Part shown: one piece after another, positions 1 through 14,480 of the stretch
Layout: each line of letters opens with the position of its first letter
Numbering within the stretch: the first letter of the stretch is position 1
From: Marchantia polymorpha subsp. ruderalis
Taxonomy: Eukaryota > Streptophyta > Marchantiopsida > Marchantiales > Marchantiaceae
NCBI GenBank assembly: GCA_037833965.1
Contig: AP031355.1
Location: forward strand, 5,791,501 to 5,855,500
Direction of reading: 5' to 3'
DNA length: 64,000 nucleotides
The notes under the pieces: generated by a model
The model's database searches: none
What the model was told of the DNA's origin: nothing
The model's input: the letters and a program-made list of their open reading frames with translations, nothing else
Translations under genes and position numbers: made by a program

Positions 1-14
1 TGCTGATAATCGGA

Positions 15-78
15 ATGTTTATCAATGCAGATCAATCAGCAACTTTCATGTTGCTAATTGATCTGCATTGATGAACAT
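15..78. repeat. 29-bp foldback hairpin
   Basis: The arms 15-43 and 50-78 are inverted copies with two mismatches, separated by a 6-nt loop (TTTCAT). The symmetry stops at position 14 on the left and 79 on the right. No coding frame explains it. It could be the end of a foldback transposon, a small-RNA precursor stem, or chance; the loop is short for a typical plant miRNA precursor. Confidence 0.75.
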
Positions 79-3000
79 GGCTGGTAAGTTGGAAGAATTT
101 TCATCGAAGTCTCGTTGCAACCATTAGTTCTCATGTATTCCACATATTCTGCGTGATTGTGAATGATATAAACTTGATATTTTTGTCCATTTGGTTAACC
201 GCGTAGAGTATAAAAGGGACCAGGGCAGCTTGTTCAACATCTGGAGAGAAACAGTGTGTATCTAAACCTGTCATCCATATAAGTATTGTAGGCCCGGGAC
301 ATATATGTGGTCGAAAAAGGTCCTAAAATGGGAGTGAATATGCTGCGGCGACTCCTGAAGTTGGAATCTCTGTTCACAGCTTCGGCCAGTCAAATGTCTC
401 TCTACTTTCTCTAATGTCTTCCTCCTTGCAGTAGCATATGCCTCCTTGGACCAAAACTCCACCATCAAAGTTTAAACATACTTTGGCCGTCATCTGGTAT
501 GATTCCTGACTTGTTCATGGTTGACTTATTCCACCATACGAAAATGTGCCCTCGTAGATGGCTGGCTGGCTCCGAGGACAGAAGGAATCAAGCATTTCCA
601 CTTTGTTTAGATCTGGCCGGTCCTCTGAACCGTGTGAGCTCATCAAACACCTTTCGTCTTCCCCGTCCGATCTCGCAAGTGTCTCATACGATCCATACAG
701 GAGACAGCCCGGACTTGCTTCGTGGCTCTCATTGTGTCCTGTTTCCTTGGGCTTTCCATTCAAATCTCTCTGGGCCTCTGATCTAATTACTTCGTGCTCC
801 CTGTATCAGCGACTGCTCCCACCCGAGCTCCCCGGTCGTACTGAACGCCGCTGAGCTCATTGTTTGGTTTTGTGAACTCAACAACACACTCAGTGCGATG
901 TCCCAGATGACCCCCATGTCACTCACTCAGTGCACCTACCATAGCACTAAAGCTTCACTCGTACTTTGACAACAGAGTGAGACACATGTTTTGACTTTCC
1001 TTCTTCCCGTTGTTCGTGTCCTCCTGGAACGTACTATTATTAAATGGACGACAGTACGTCGCTTGCAGTATACGTTCCGTATAATTCTTCGTGGTACACC
1101 TTGCGAAACGAACATGTACGATGAAGTATGTACCTTACTACTACTGCATTGTTGCAAATTATGGCAGAGCTAAATATCTCTTGCTCCTCAGACTACAGGC
1201 CGCATGCTTCAGTAAAACGTTATCCATTGGAAAAGTGCTCACCATCTGACAACTCCAATTGGAAGAAAGTGAAATATACACGCAACTCCAAGCCTAAAGC
1301 TTAGTGTTTTTTAGTGCGCACTCGATCTATGCTCATTCATTCCAGACATCTAAAGAAGCCAAAAGCAACACATAGCCTTCTCACTCACCGTAAAATGATA
1401 AGAAAGCAGCAGCGAATAATAAGTCATCACTTGTGCTATCTATCATCTCAGAACTCGCCTAATGATGAGCCAGTACCTCATCGCTCTTCCAATTTCACCT
1501 TGTCAAGAACTCTAAACAACTCCGGATGTGATATGACGGGCTACGAAGACATGTTTCAAGAATTACAACCAATAAGGAGTGCCTCTTGTCACCCACTTCT
1601 TCTGTCGCGGGAGAGTTGGGGTCTTTTACTTTGTTTGTGGTTGTCGTTTGTATTGTGTTTTTCATACTTTTGAACCTTGGGTCCCCCGGGCTTGATCTAG
1701 TACCATTTAAAACACTCGCCTCATCATAAATCGCAGCAAAACAACAAAAATTGAAAAAAGTCAAAGGCACCCCGGATGTTGTAAATGGAAGCTGCAAAAA
1801 TACTGAATCGTAAAACAACGCCTTATGGAATATCTGATTTCGTCGAGTAGAGGGCAGGAGAGAACAGAGGCGCTTTTGTCATAGCGTATGATCGAAGGCG
1901 AAAGATGGATGCCTTCCTTGCTTCCTTGTAGAGAGCGTACAGCCAATGGACTACAGTATGGCGGAAAGTACTCGGCTTGTACAGGAGACCGGTCTACCTT
2001 CCATGGTGCGGGATCGCGGTAAATCACCGTACGCTCCCTCCATCTATCCATCCGATCCATGCATACCGTCCAGTAGAAATGACGAGCCCGACGGAGCTCC
2101 AGAGAGAAGTACGATCGCTGTTGCGAACAAGATACGGAACTCTTACGGAGCAATCGTGCTCCAACACGTATGTTCCGGTGGACTCTAGGGGCCCGGTGTA
2201 GGACTGACCCCGGTACTGGCCCCTGCCTGCGACCACATCTCCCGATTCTCCCCGTGGCCTGTTCTCGGGGAAGGAGGGGCGAGAGGAAAGAGGCTTTGCA
2301 GGCACGGAAAAACGGGGCAGGCTGTGTCGTACCTCCCCTAGGCGACTGGGTCGCTAGACCTCGTCCGTGGCCACCGCAGAAAAAGAGCGGTAGCCAATAA
2401 CCTCGAGATCTGCATCCCCCCCTGAGGTGACATGACTCCTTTCGGGCTGGTGCATTTCCGGTGAGCGTTTCATTAATGGAAAGCCTATCGTCCGCCTTGC
2501 GCGGAGAACCGGAGACCGGGAGACCGGGACTCCTGCCCACTTTGCCTTTTGTCTTTCTCGGACGTCAATGCCTCGTCTTCCCTGCCATCCCGCCCGTTTT
2601 TAGCGGTGGCGTCTGCCACGTCAAAGCCGCCTCCGCAGTTATTACGTGGTTCGATGCCCTCTGAGCCCTCTGTTGGGCAACGCGGTTCGGAGGTCGAATG
2701 TGGTCGACGAGCTCCGGTGGAACCCGACTGCATGTGAGGGTCGGTTGCTCCCAGTGACGTGGAGGTCCACGTAGGACCGGTCCTCCACATGCGAGAAGAG
2801 GTTCCTGTAATGCACTGTGTTATGTGTACAGTATATTCAGTGTTGGGCCGCCTGCTGCTGTGCAGAGCAATCACGTGGACCTCTCACACGCTGCACCTGA
2901 GGATGAGATAACATAATCATCTTGCTATTTGATTTCCCACTGATTTCATTAGCTTCCGAGCCTGCTTCGTGAAAGTACTGAGTGCATTGCCCTGGCTTAA

Positions 3001-6000
3001 TTCTGCTGTCTGAAGGGCATGGATCTGTACGATGTTCGATGGCAGTCCGTGTTTATCCGGTCGATTCTCAACTTTCTACTATCATCATTCAATGGGATGT
3101 ACAACAGAGTGAAACTCGCTTGCATATTATTACGTGAAGGAAAATGTGATCAGTCGTTCAGTCACGTTGTGTACAGTTTATGAGATACACTTGTCGAAGG
3201 TTCTCATAAAAGAGGAAATCTTAGAAACCAGGTTTTGTAAGTCTGCTGAACTATAAAGTGGTTCAAGCCTATTATATTTTGTCTTAGGAGTGATCGGTTT
3301 CTCTATGCACCACTGAATCCTGACTCGTCTCCTGAGAACTCCATTACTAGAGGTACTCCAAGGCCATGCAGCTTATTCGATATTCCTTAAGTTGCACGAT
3401 GACCTCCTTACTTGTCGTACCCAGTTGGACACAACTGAAGCCACTCGTACAGGGCATCTTCGCATTGGAATTGCTTTCCATGTTTGTTATCTGATTCCAG
3501 GTTTGAAGCTTAGCATCGTGTTGATTTTGGTGGCAGCTTTCTCGTGGATTTTTTACAACATCAAATTAATCAACTTTGGGGGAAAGGAACAAACAGCAGA
3601 ATCAAATTACGCTTCATGCAACGACCAGGTAGCTTCAAGGTATTATCTTACTATATTTTTGTTTCATAGGAGGTCAACCTTGACCTCCCCCGAAACAAAG
3701 GACATGCACCCTTCGGTTAAATTTGGTGAAATACAGTGCACTCTTTTTTAGTGACTGTTCGTTCGTCTCGTCTCGTCTCCTCGTCCCACTATGGGCAATG
3801 GCGAGTTCGTGTCGTCGAGGCAAAGAGACTTCAACTGGGAAGAGGAAGAATGACCGACTATGGTTGGTTCCTTGTCAGACCCCTTTAGTCCAAAGCTTGG
3901 ACGTCACTCAAAAGTTCTCGTTGTTTCTTACTCGGCGCGAAGTGGCCAACTAATCCTGACAATTCAGTGGCAGCTAACATGTCACTCATGTTTGACATAT
4001 TATACTTTATATAAACGTATTTAAGTTTGAAATATGCTGAACACAAAAAACGTATGTATGTCATATATACTATTATATAGCTGAATATAATTTTTATTTC
4101 ATGTTCGTACTTAGCAACCAATCAGGGCATGCAGTACTAGTTGTTGCCCATAAGTGGACACGATGGATGATACTATTTGTACCTGATGCGATTAATGTGT
4201 TGTTGAAAATATCCTCGCAATAGATCAATAACTCGGAGTGAAACTCACCATGGATTCCTTCCAAAATTAATCGGTGTGTCCTTGAGCTTCATTTGGAGGA
4301 GTGCCTGTTGTTGAGTAGGTAGTGGTCAGGTTCATCATATTTAGTCGCCACTTCTACCAACATATGAGCAATAGAATCGTCAAATAACTTTGACTCGAAA
4401 TAGATCGTTCGGAACATGAAGAGTCTATGAACAACCGAAACAGGCTATTGCTCCAAGTGGAAGATTCTTTCGATTGTTAGTCGTATATGACTTTCTGAAA
4501 TATCTTAAAGTATGAAGATTTAAAATCAAACACGACATTCATCATGCACATTATTGTCGGTCAAGTGGTTTGACCACCGATCGTACTACAAACAGGAGTC
4601 GTCGTTGCATGCTAGTAATACTCACGATATTTCGGAAAATTATCATTATGTGTCTGCCTATCATTGATCTCGAACGGATTCTGTCTTAGGCGGATCTGTA
4701 ACGCAGAAGACTCACTTCGAGTCTCGACTTTGCAGTATAGCGTGACCAAATGTCATGTGATATACATTGTTAAGTCTGGTGAAGACATGGCAGAGCAGCG
4801 TTCACTTTCAAAACATATGGATGTTGGAATAAGCATTGTGCATTTCCCCTCTTACCATGCCTCCTGAAATTCACGTGGTTCCATCATATCTAATGCATCT
4901 GCTTGTACACAAGATACTACTATCTGATCTACGGAGATACAGTTACTGAATGCAAATTTCAGATTTCATCATATGCTTGCACTCAAAGGCTGAATTGAGC
5001 GGAACAAGAAAAACAGTGCAGTGTACCAGAACATAGTTTCCTAAATTCTAGTGTACTGCTTACAGGATACAAAGCGCACTATTTCCTTATGCAGTTGGTG
5101 CACATCCTCCTCGACATGGTAAAAGTCCGATCGAGAACCTCAATCTTTTGATGGTGCTTTACACTTTCTTAAGCGATCATGTACATGATCATCAGGCCCC
5201 GTCTTCGTACATTCAGGATGCTCAGTAGTAGATGTGTGATAATGTCTCTAGTCTGGTGGGGCTGGCCGATTTGTTCAAAACTTTTCCGTCCTTTTCTAGC
5301 ATTCATCGTGGCATTCTCCCCACATATATGTCAGCCTTTGGCAAATGTGAAGTCTGGATTTCAAACAAGTAAGAAATAAGAAGGACAGAGAATGGGAGAC
5401 CCCCTCAAGTCTTGCATGGATCAAACCAAAAGTTTAAAATGGGGCTAGGACCCAAGTCTAGATTTCCGTTATTATCGGGATTTCCCCGAATGTTATGTTA
5501 AAACTGGGTTCAGATCGGTCTTCTCTGCCTCCTAATAACCTGTTCACACCTCAAAGACACAAGGAATAAGTATTCCAAGAAAACATTCACTCAGACAAAG
5601 CCCTTGTTCCGAAAGAATATTCAGTAGATCTTGGAGATCTGGATCCGAGCTCCGCACAAAAGGAGAAAACTCGCTCGAAGAGATAACGAAGATGCACTTT
5701 CTTTTTTCAGACCAAGCTTTACTTGCGACACATCTGAGATGTGAGCTCAACGAGCTCTCATGTTAGGAAAGTACAAAAGTGATGAAAGCTATGACCAGTA
5801 TCTCAAGACCTCTGTGCGCACTGCACCTCTGTCTCGAGCTAAAGAACATGGCCTTCATGCCAAAAGGAAAGCGATACTCGACAGATATGGGCAACACGTT
5901 TTGGGGGCCAGAGATTTGAGTGGGACGCGAACATCGATCGAGCTCTGTATAAGGCCCGAGTAGGAAATCCCACCGACACTTGCTTCATACAGAAGAATGT

Positions 6001-7600
6001 TAAGCCGTATGCTCCCTTATTATGAAGCACGTCGTCGGACCCAACTCTAGAACCTGCTAGATCCAGCATCTGGAATAGATGGTATCAACCACGTACGGAG
6101 AAAACCTCTTCCCCTCGACGGCGTAGCATCTGGAACTGTGAGCGCGGACGAGGGCGAGGGACAAGAGGTCAGGCGAACCTTACTGTGATCACCGGTGGTG
6201 ACCACGTCCAGCGGGCGGGCAGCGACGTGTCCAGAAGTAAGCCATCGAGGTGGGACCCGCACTCTCCCAGCTCCCCGTCACTTCACGTCCCGTGCTCGGC
6301 GCCGCGGCATCGCTCTGCCGGGTTGACCCCGGCCCCGATCTATCGCTGTAGCGAGAGACAGAGATTCTACATTCGAAGAAGGTCACGTGTTGGGTCTGCA
6401 GCGGGGTCCTCCTCATCACACAATCATGTGCCGTTCTTCGAGTCGTTCCATGACATGTCCCATGCTCCCAGCGCACCGCGAGCAGGTGTCGCTCCCACCG
6501 AGTCCCCTCGGGCTGATTATGATCCGGATCCACTTAGTCACGTGATTAGCCATAGCTCCGACTGGCTTAGGTCCTCGCACACGAATCCTTCTTCCCGGGG
6601 TCGCAACCATAAACTCGACATTCCAACGTCGTCAGAGCCAGGGGCGCAAGTTATACCACTACTACGGCGTAATGATGGAGTCGGTCATCTAGATCTCGGT
6701 TAGTCTCGATTTGGCCGTCAATGTATGCGGGGATCGACTACGATCCTTGAGTTTATTTGGCTTTCTTAGCCTTTACTCTACGCCGGTGCCCTCTAACCAC
6801 TCCCTAAGCAGAGCATTAAGGCGTCCCTCCCTCTCTCCCTCGCTCGCTCGCTCGCCAGAAATATCGCGACTTTTGAAGATTTGATGGCCCCACCGACGAA
6901 GATCGATCGTCTTTTGAACCCGGCTACCGCGGCGGATTTGCTATTCGGGATGCGCAGATGTCAGTCGGTCTTATCTACCTCGGTGACGAGGTGTACCGTG
7001 AGAAGGCAACCCGCTGGCTGACAACCGGAAGAAGAAGATGCAGTATGGCGCTGTTGGCGAAGAATGATGGTGTGTCCGTCCGACATCCAATTCTGTCTTC
7101 AACCGGAACCCGTAACCTGCCTCACGATTTGCGAAATCCGGAAGCAACTGCGAAGCTGCCCGCATATTTTATTGCTCTTCCGAAAGAGGTCCTCTCGTTG
7201 GATTTAAAGGCCGATCGTATCTTGGCTGGATTCCAGCGTACACCTGGCCTGACGAAACCACCGGGAACATCACAGTGCCCGGTCAAATTCTGCGAAAACT
7301 CAATGCAGGGATTTTAAACAAGACCGCTCCAACTCAGCTATGGCACACGGTCGAAGGCTATGCGTAGGAACCGGTTGCGAGTAGACAAAAGCAGAGATTT
7401 TATTCGTTGCGTATATCTAAGAGCTTTTGTATATACGGTGTACATATTACATTACTGAGATACGAGGAAGTGATACAGCATCCAGCAGATATTTCGAGTG
7501 TGAGTGAAGGACTATGTTGACGCCTTCTAATACCAGAAATGACCAGGAAAGTAGCCACCTAGGGGTCAAGAGAGCGTAGTGTATTTCTTTCTTTATATTC
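79..7600. other. No recognisable gene, mixed composition
   Basis: Only short open frames are present, on both strands and overlapping one another, and none shows a domain I recognise. The longest are a 259-codon minus-strand frame at 1,761-2,540 and a 172-codon plus-strand frame at 6,185-6,703. Both lie in locally GC-rich sequence where long frames arise by chance. A short CTCG-type tandem repeat sits at 6,841-6,856. Unrecognised exons of an intron-rich gene cannot be excluded. Confidence 0.6.
209..217 (+). promoter_or_regulatory. TATA-box-like site
   Basis: TATAAAAGG matches the plant TATA consensus in plus orientation. No convincing coding region follows within the next kilobase, so it may be a chance match or serve a non-coding transcript. 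Confidence 0.2.
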
Positions 7601-8780
7601 TGACCTGATAATAGAACTCAGGATAGAGAAGAAGCCTGGAAAACTCAATCACTCACAAAGTTTACAGACTTCCTACAAAATCTTCAAATAATTAAATAAT
7701 AAAAGAAAAAAATTATATTTAAAATATTTGTGAAAATCCGCGCTTCTGTTCCTAAAATTTGTGAAAATTGTCGATTAATTCGACGACGAAGGACATGTAA
7801 GGACTCTTTACGCATACATCTTTTACACTAATTAATTTCTCCCCAAAATTCTCTGCTTGTTGTTGTGAGAAAAGTACAAACTTCAAAAAAAATTTCTATT
7901 TAAATCTTCTTTTTGGTGAATTCATGATAGTAAGTTAGAAGTCAATCAAAAAGCTGAAAATTTTTAATGCCCAAGTACGTAAAAAAATAACACAAAATTC
8001 AAGTGTGTTATTTTCACTATGTTTTATATTTTTATTGGGAAAATTGAAAATTTTTCAAGTCATTTTAATTGTAACTTTATATAGCTTGGATCAATTTATT
8101 TAATAAATATAGATAATAATAATAAATTCTTATTTTAAAAATAAATATATTAAATTTTCAAATTATAACTCAAGAAATATGGTTTAATAGTAATATAAAA
8201 AATATTATTTATATATTGATAACTCATTTCATTTTAAATTTTTTAGGATATATTTAAAAAATAAAATAAAGCATATCACTCAAAAGATCACTTTTTTTTT
8301 CTCAAAAAAATGAATGTGAAGAAAATTCTTTCTAAATTATTTAAAAATATAAATCAAGTTCAAAATTCTTGATCTCTATTTTGGAGGAATATATTACTTT
8401 ACAATGCACTTGTGATAATGAGATCAATTATCTGATGAGATCAAATAAAAATAAAGCATATTTAGCTATATTCTTGATACATGTTCACACTAAAATCATA
8501 TTGCAAAGTTCTCTGTAATCTTGTGAATATTCTGTAATATATTTTTTCTAATTTTTAGCATTAAAGAATTTGAATTTTATTACATTTACTTATAAATATA
8601 TTTTTATTAAAAAGTTTTATAAAATTCTTATCAACTATGCTACTCAAACATATAGATTGATGTCTTTCAATGAGAAACATAAGTGCCTATAATTTACTTG
8701 TAATTATGATATAATTTTATAATTATTTGATATTCATTCAATTTCTTAATTTTATTTCTAGATTTTGTATGATAAAATTT

Positions 8781-8819
<39 letters not shown>

Positions 8820-9640
8820 TTGCGTTTACCTAACTAGAAATTTAGTTGGATGAAGTATGTGCTTTACAATTTCAACGTCAGAAATTTCATTCATAACATT
8901 AATGTTTACAAATTTGTGTTGCCTGTCTTGACCATGCGATAAAAGTTTTTATTCTCAAGTTTAGTAACTCATTTTTCTTGCTTACATTGCCAAAGTTAGA
9001 TATATCAGGCTTCACCAGACATTAGAAATTTGGAATAACACCGCTGATTTATTTCATATGGCTTAATAAAACATACTAATATATGGCCAAACGATGTCTT
9101 AATATGTTTTTAGACTCAAAATATTAAATACTCATGCCATTTACAAGCATCACATACGGAGTCACATCATTCATAATTAAAACATATTTCATATTTTTCT
9201 TGAAATAGAATATGTAGCATAAGCTCAAGTTTCACTGGATTATACTCTAGAGTCTTTTTGTCAATTTTCACGTCATCATTATGATAATCCATCCATAGTT
9301 CAGAATCTAGGATGCCGATGAAGACACAACCTATATGCATCCTACATCATAGGGCACATTTTTTGTCTTATTGCATCATATATTGTAGACAACTTGTATG
9401 ATTGCGATTTCTTACTGTTATGATAGTTTATGCTCCTTCTAAACCTCCGGCTATCATCTACATGAAAAAAAATATCAGAGATGTCCATATGAAATGAAGT
9501 GATTCACAAGTTTAATAAATGAAAGAGCTATCCACGTTTCTTGTGGCCCCAAGGGTTTATGATTTCTTGATAGACTTTGGCTTTTTGCTTTGTACATGAG
9601 TTGATGATGTTGCATGGCGACTTTTTATTCGATGGGTCAC
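7601..9640. other. AT-rich block, no gene
   Basis: The sequence becomes strongly AT-rich, with long A and T runs and no long open frame on either strand. It includes a TA microsatellite (8,786-8,816) and a 10-bp inverted repeat at 7,984-7,993 and 8,005-8,014. I recognise no transposon domain here. By analogy with the block near 49 kb, which I can align to a younger retroelement, this may be a decayed transposon; that is inference. Confidence 0.6.
8786..8816. repeat. TA dinucleotide microsatellite
   Basis: About 15 uninterrupted TA units inside the AT-rich block. Confidence 0.9.
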
Positions 9641-12600
9641 CGTTTCCGCTACTAGTGTAACGACAATATAAATAGTGAAAGGTTAGTATCCATGATTCCG
9701 TGCACCCGTTTTCGGGGAGTGGATTTTATGGCGGTGAAAGGAGTGCATACCCGCCTCGAAGAGATAGGCTGTACTGTATAGGGACTGGATGCAAGAGCTA
9801 GTACCGCACAACAATACATGACTGGACTGGACGTACCGGCCCTGCCCTCCCTCGCAGCAGGAGGAGAAATGAATGATGAGATGTCCCCCGTATACTACTC
9901 AGTAGCCGATCGACCAATCGAGCAAGTTAGCTGCACTCACTTCACTGCCACGGTTGTCGCTTGCACGGTGCACTTCTCTAAACTTGATGACACGCATGTG
10001 TATGTGCATGGATACCATGTGCACGATATGAATTTAGAATACTCGGAAAAAACTATGCCGTAGCAAATCTCTGACACGCACTGCCCACCGTGCTCTGGCT
10101 CCTGGGCTCGGTTGGCTTGATGTGGCGAGGAGCGATTAAATTACAGTACTGGTTTCTTGACTTTTATCCCGGGAAAGCTCGATAAACCGCAAACTATACT
10201 CGAAGGTGAGCCGAATTGAATCTCGTACTGTATGCAAGAAGTCGGTGGAGCCAAGTGGACGAAGTGAGCCAGGGACGTCGATACTGTCTCTTAACCATGA
10301 TTGGAATCTTGATCACCGAGTTCCTATCGGCAATGGATTTCATCCCGGTACCGGACCCAAGCCCCTGACACGACCTGAGGTGTTCTCCATGTCCTTCCTT
10401 CTTCACGCTCTTGAAGTCGCTGTTCGTAAGTTGACCCGGTATGGGACGGAGTGCGAGCTCGAGGCCGCGGGTTCCTTTTCCAAGTAAAGACACGGTCGAT
10501 GAGATCTCGGGTCAGACAAAATGTTGAAATGTGCACATGTCCATTTGTTCACTCGCGAGGTGCCCCATTCTTCATGTACTGTATGCAAACATGCCTCGAT
10601 TTGGTTTGGCGACTCTGCGTCGACCACGATCTTACGATCTCAATCTTAAGATCGGTGCAAAATCATGAGCTCAAACGGAGGCATTGTACATCCCGTCGGT
10701 TCTAGCCGTAAATAGAAATCAGTACTACTGTCCGTGGTAGAATCCTGTGTCACCTGCGGGATCTACCTCTCGGGCTATTCTCGCGTTGAGACGGGCGTGT
10801 CCTGCAATTACACAATTTATCTGCATTTCATTTCTGATTTGTAATTTTAATTTCTCGAACGCGAAGAAAAACACTCAAAAGTGGTAAAGGTACACTGCAG
10901 AGGGTATAGCTCGATGTTCAACTGACATATGGCGATCAAGATTGAATATTATTCCAAAACGCGTCTCATGGAACGAATACTTGACCGTGAGCCGAAGACA
11001 TTCTTGGAGGGAGTTAGATTTGTAATTAATCGGAGTGGGTAATAATATCGATGGGGATTTCGTTACCCGCATAAGAGATAAGGCATCCATGAAAAGCTGA
11101 GCAACCCTGATCAATGTGAGCACTCGAGTACGTGGATAAGTCCACAGATGGATGGGGAAAAACCTCACCGTGGAATTCTGAGACCTGTCGATGGAAGAAT
11201 GGATGGCTCATGGATGACAGCGGGTTTCGTACCTACAATAAAGCGAGATTTTTGACCCTATTCCAGATCGGGATACGGTAAGGCAGTGGACGAGGGGCGC
11301 GTCCCCAGGTTATGGAGCAGGTAAAATCTGAACAGTACATTCCTGGATCCCAACTGCTCCAAATTACCAAAAGCAGGCCACATCTTACGACAATGAGCTC
11401 GCTCACCTTCGACAATCATAAACGAGCATATAACTTCGTCAATGTCTTTTCGGCACTGGTTCGAACCATGTCATCGCCTCGATCCAAAAGTCTTCTCCCT
11501 CCGTGAGGAGGTAGGTTAACTTGGGTCACTGGCCACATAAATGAGGGCCGAACACTCACCTTCACCTCACATGCTCTTGACTATCGATTGCAGTCCATTA
11601 CAGTCATATTGAACCTAACCAGGGGGCCGTGCTGCGGTCGTCGTGGGCGATCAGTCATGACCGCAACCTACAGCCGTGCAGGACCGCGAGATCCAGCGGC
11701 CCAGATCCGAAGGTGAGAACCGGGTCGTAAATATCGAAAGACTGGATTCTTAAAAATCCATTACACTCATGAGCATTTTCCTAATTCGACTGAGGTTTTG
11801 TCGTAAGTCGCACGCACCGATCTTAAGTAGGCCCGATCTTCTCCTCCCATACCTCAGGAGACTCGCTGATCTGAGCTCCTAACGCGTTGTACCGTCGCTC
11901 GCGAATCTCCGGGATGCTAAGCTAACATGGAGAGCTCGAGAGGAGTCGACACAGTGGTCCGGTTGAGTTAGATTAACGGTTAGATGCGAGATCTAGAGAG
12001 GTACTGTCCCGTGTCGGAAGTGGTCAGAGGAAAGAGGCGTCTCGGGGCCCATGAGACAGGTGACAGATGGCCATTCGGTACCTCCCGCCGGTCTTGCCGG
12101 TCGCCTCTGATGGATCTTTGCCGACAGGCAGGGAAAGGCAAAAGAGGAAAAGAAAAAGAAAGCCTGGGAATGGCGTATGTGTCATGTGTTGGTCACGAGA
12201 AGGCAGGCAGCAGACTGCCGTGGATGCAGATGTACTCATTTATTGCTCCATATTCACTCTGCTTGTTGTAAGTTCCTCAAAGATGCCACCCCTGAGCCTC
12301 GAGGGACGAGGCGAGGCGAGGCCATGGATGGATGAGTGTCGGAAGCTGGACTTTTTGTGACGCATGTTGTGTGTCTTCCTCCTTTTCGTAGTGTTGTGTT
12401 TGAACTAGCAAGTCAAGAAATCAGAAGCTGTAATTTCTTCGGACTTTCAACCGAAGACAAAACAAGAAGATCGTGTACAAAATCTCGTCTGGAAGAAATT
12501 GTTCATCGCTGTTTGTGTAACTATACCTCATGAGCTGCTGTTTGCTCCCGACCTACACAATTATCATACTTCTCTCTTGCCCTAGGCTTCGAAGGCCTGT

Positions 12601-12650
12601 TCAAATAGCTTACCTTACATTCACGGTAGACTAATGGTAACCGATGGCTA
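9641..12650. other. No recognisable gene, mixed composition
   Basis: Composition returns to about half GC. Short frames overlap on both strands, for example near 10,200-10,700 and 12,000-12,360, without recognisable domains, signal peptides or consistent codon use. I see no RNA gene. A T-arm-like string at about 11,458 lacks a cloverleaf around it. Confidence 0.55.
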
Positions 12651-14480
12651 GCCCCAATAGTATCGCCATCCTATAGCACACATTTCATGATATATAAATA
12701 TTATTAGATGTATCTCTTTTCGTGATTATTTTCTTTTATTTATCATCTCTGTAAGAAAAGTGACGAACCCGTAATACTAAAATCCGATATGTAACAAATT
12801 CAAAATTTTTTTAACAAATCAAACCCAAATTTCTCCAATTTCTACTTCTTAATTTTTTGATACACATGAAGATATAAAAAACACATACTTTGATATCGAA
12901 ATAAATTAATTTTGAAAACGTTTCTTTAGTCTAAAGATTTTCATCAAAATGAAATATAATCCTGAAATGAAAAATAATCTTGATTAAAAAATAACAAAAC
13001 ATTTATTCCGTGAATCATTTCTTAATATCTCAAATGGCAAGTAGTTAGTAAATACGTAGTATATTATATTCATATAAATTGTACTCAAACATCAAAATTG
13101 GGTCAAAAAAGAAGTTTTTAAATGGCATAGTCTAATTAAAATCTTAAGACAAATGTGGATAAATAACCATTGCTACTCACACCATTCATGATGATTGAAC
13201 ATCCAAGCCAACGTTTTCAAAAAAATTTAATCTTATTTTTTATGCATCAAAAATATTTTCTACATTGTTGAACTGATACAAATATATTTTAGGTAAAAAT
13301 ATAATAACAAGTATTCACATATCTATCTAATTTCTCTTTATAAAATTAAATTTATGATAGATCTACATTAACTCTGGATGGAGATATTAGTTTTTTAAAA
13401 TTTCAAGTCAAAAACATTATCTCAAGCCGGCAACAAACATTCTTTTATGAACAAGAGCTTGAGAGCCACTTTCATCTTCTTTGGAAATTTTTTTAAACAA
13501 ATGTATAGTAATAAAAGTAAGAAAAAAATTCATATATAATATTTCACGTAAATATACTAAATTCTGAAAATAAGAAAATATCTCTCATTATATTAAATTA
13601 ATTTATCTATAATAACTTTCGATTGTTAAAAGTGAAGCTATCTTATCTAATAGATATATATTTTTTATAAAATTTTTGAAATTAATTTTTTTTTGGAAAT
13701 TAGTAGCATATTTTTAATTTGTCCTAAAAAAGTTAGTAAAATTTTTTAACAATATTTACGTTAAAAAAATCACTATTTTTCTTTTAAATTTGATATTTTT
13801 GGCGGCTAAAAATTGCATTAGGACTTTTACAACATTCATTTGATTAAAAAAATTAATAATTGTTGCAAGTCAATTTTTCTAGAAGTCTTGATTTGAATAT
13901 TTAAAATTGAATTGTTGAACATGATTTCTTCAACGTTCATTTTTCATATAACATTTTTTATCTAATCAAATTAGATTCATATTATGATTGTTAATAAATG
14001 TGAAAAAAATTCAGAAAAAATCAAAATTCCAGTGAAATCAAACAACACTCAGACACTACCGATGTAACTGAATGGTATATTCCAGTTTGATACAATTTTA
14101 TTTGTTATTTCTTAGCATTTTTCCAGCTTTAATCATCTCATATCATGAAATAAAAAGATATGAAGAACAAACATATATCCAAGATTGTTTTTTATTCCAA
14201 TTTAAAGGATTTGTTTCAAAGTCTCTTGTGTGTATAAAGTAAATAGACCAAAATGGATACAGAAGCGCAAAGACAAAAGTGGGTCCACGATTGAAAATTC
14301 TAAAAAAATTTAATCTTCTAGTTGGAAGACAGACTGCCAGAGCAAGCGATCTGCAGTGATCAGCCTATCAAGTAGTTTTGTATATCAGATGCAACAAACC
14401 GTATGTGATCACATGCAAAAAAATATTGTTCAATACTTCATCTTGCAAGACTACTGTGTATGTCTTCGTCCAGATTGTAA
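12651..14480. other. AT-rich block, no gene
   Basis: Strongly AT-rich sequence with many A/T homopolymers and no open frame of useful length. The edges are sharp, as for the block at 7.6-9.6 kb. I recognise no protein domain. A decayed transposable element is the likeliest reading but is not shown. Confidence 0.55.

Noticed and set aside
1761-2540. A 259-codon minus-strand frame
   Set aside because: No domain, no consistent codon use, and it lies in GC-rich sequence with overlapping frames on the other strand.
6185-6703. A 172-codon plus-strand frame
   Set aside because: Ser/Pro/Arg-rich chance frame with an equally long overlapping antisense frame.
8786-8816. TA run considered as an origin or promoter signature
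   Set aside because: An ordinary microsatellite in AT-rich DNA with no associated gene.
11455-11470. Second T-arm-like string, CTGGTTCGAACCA
   Set aside because: No acceptor, D or anticodon arms at the right distance.
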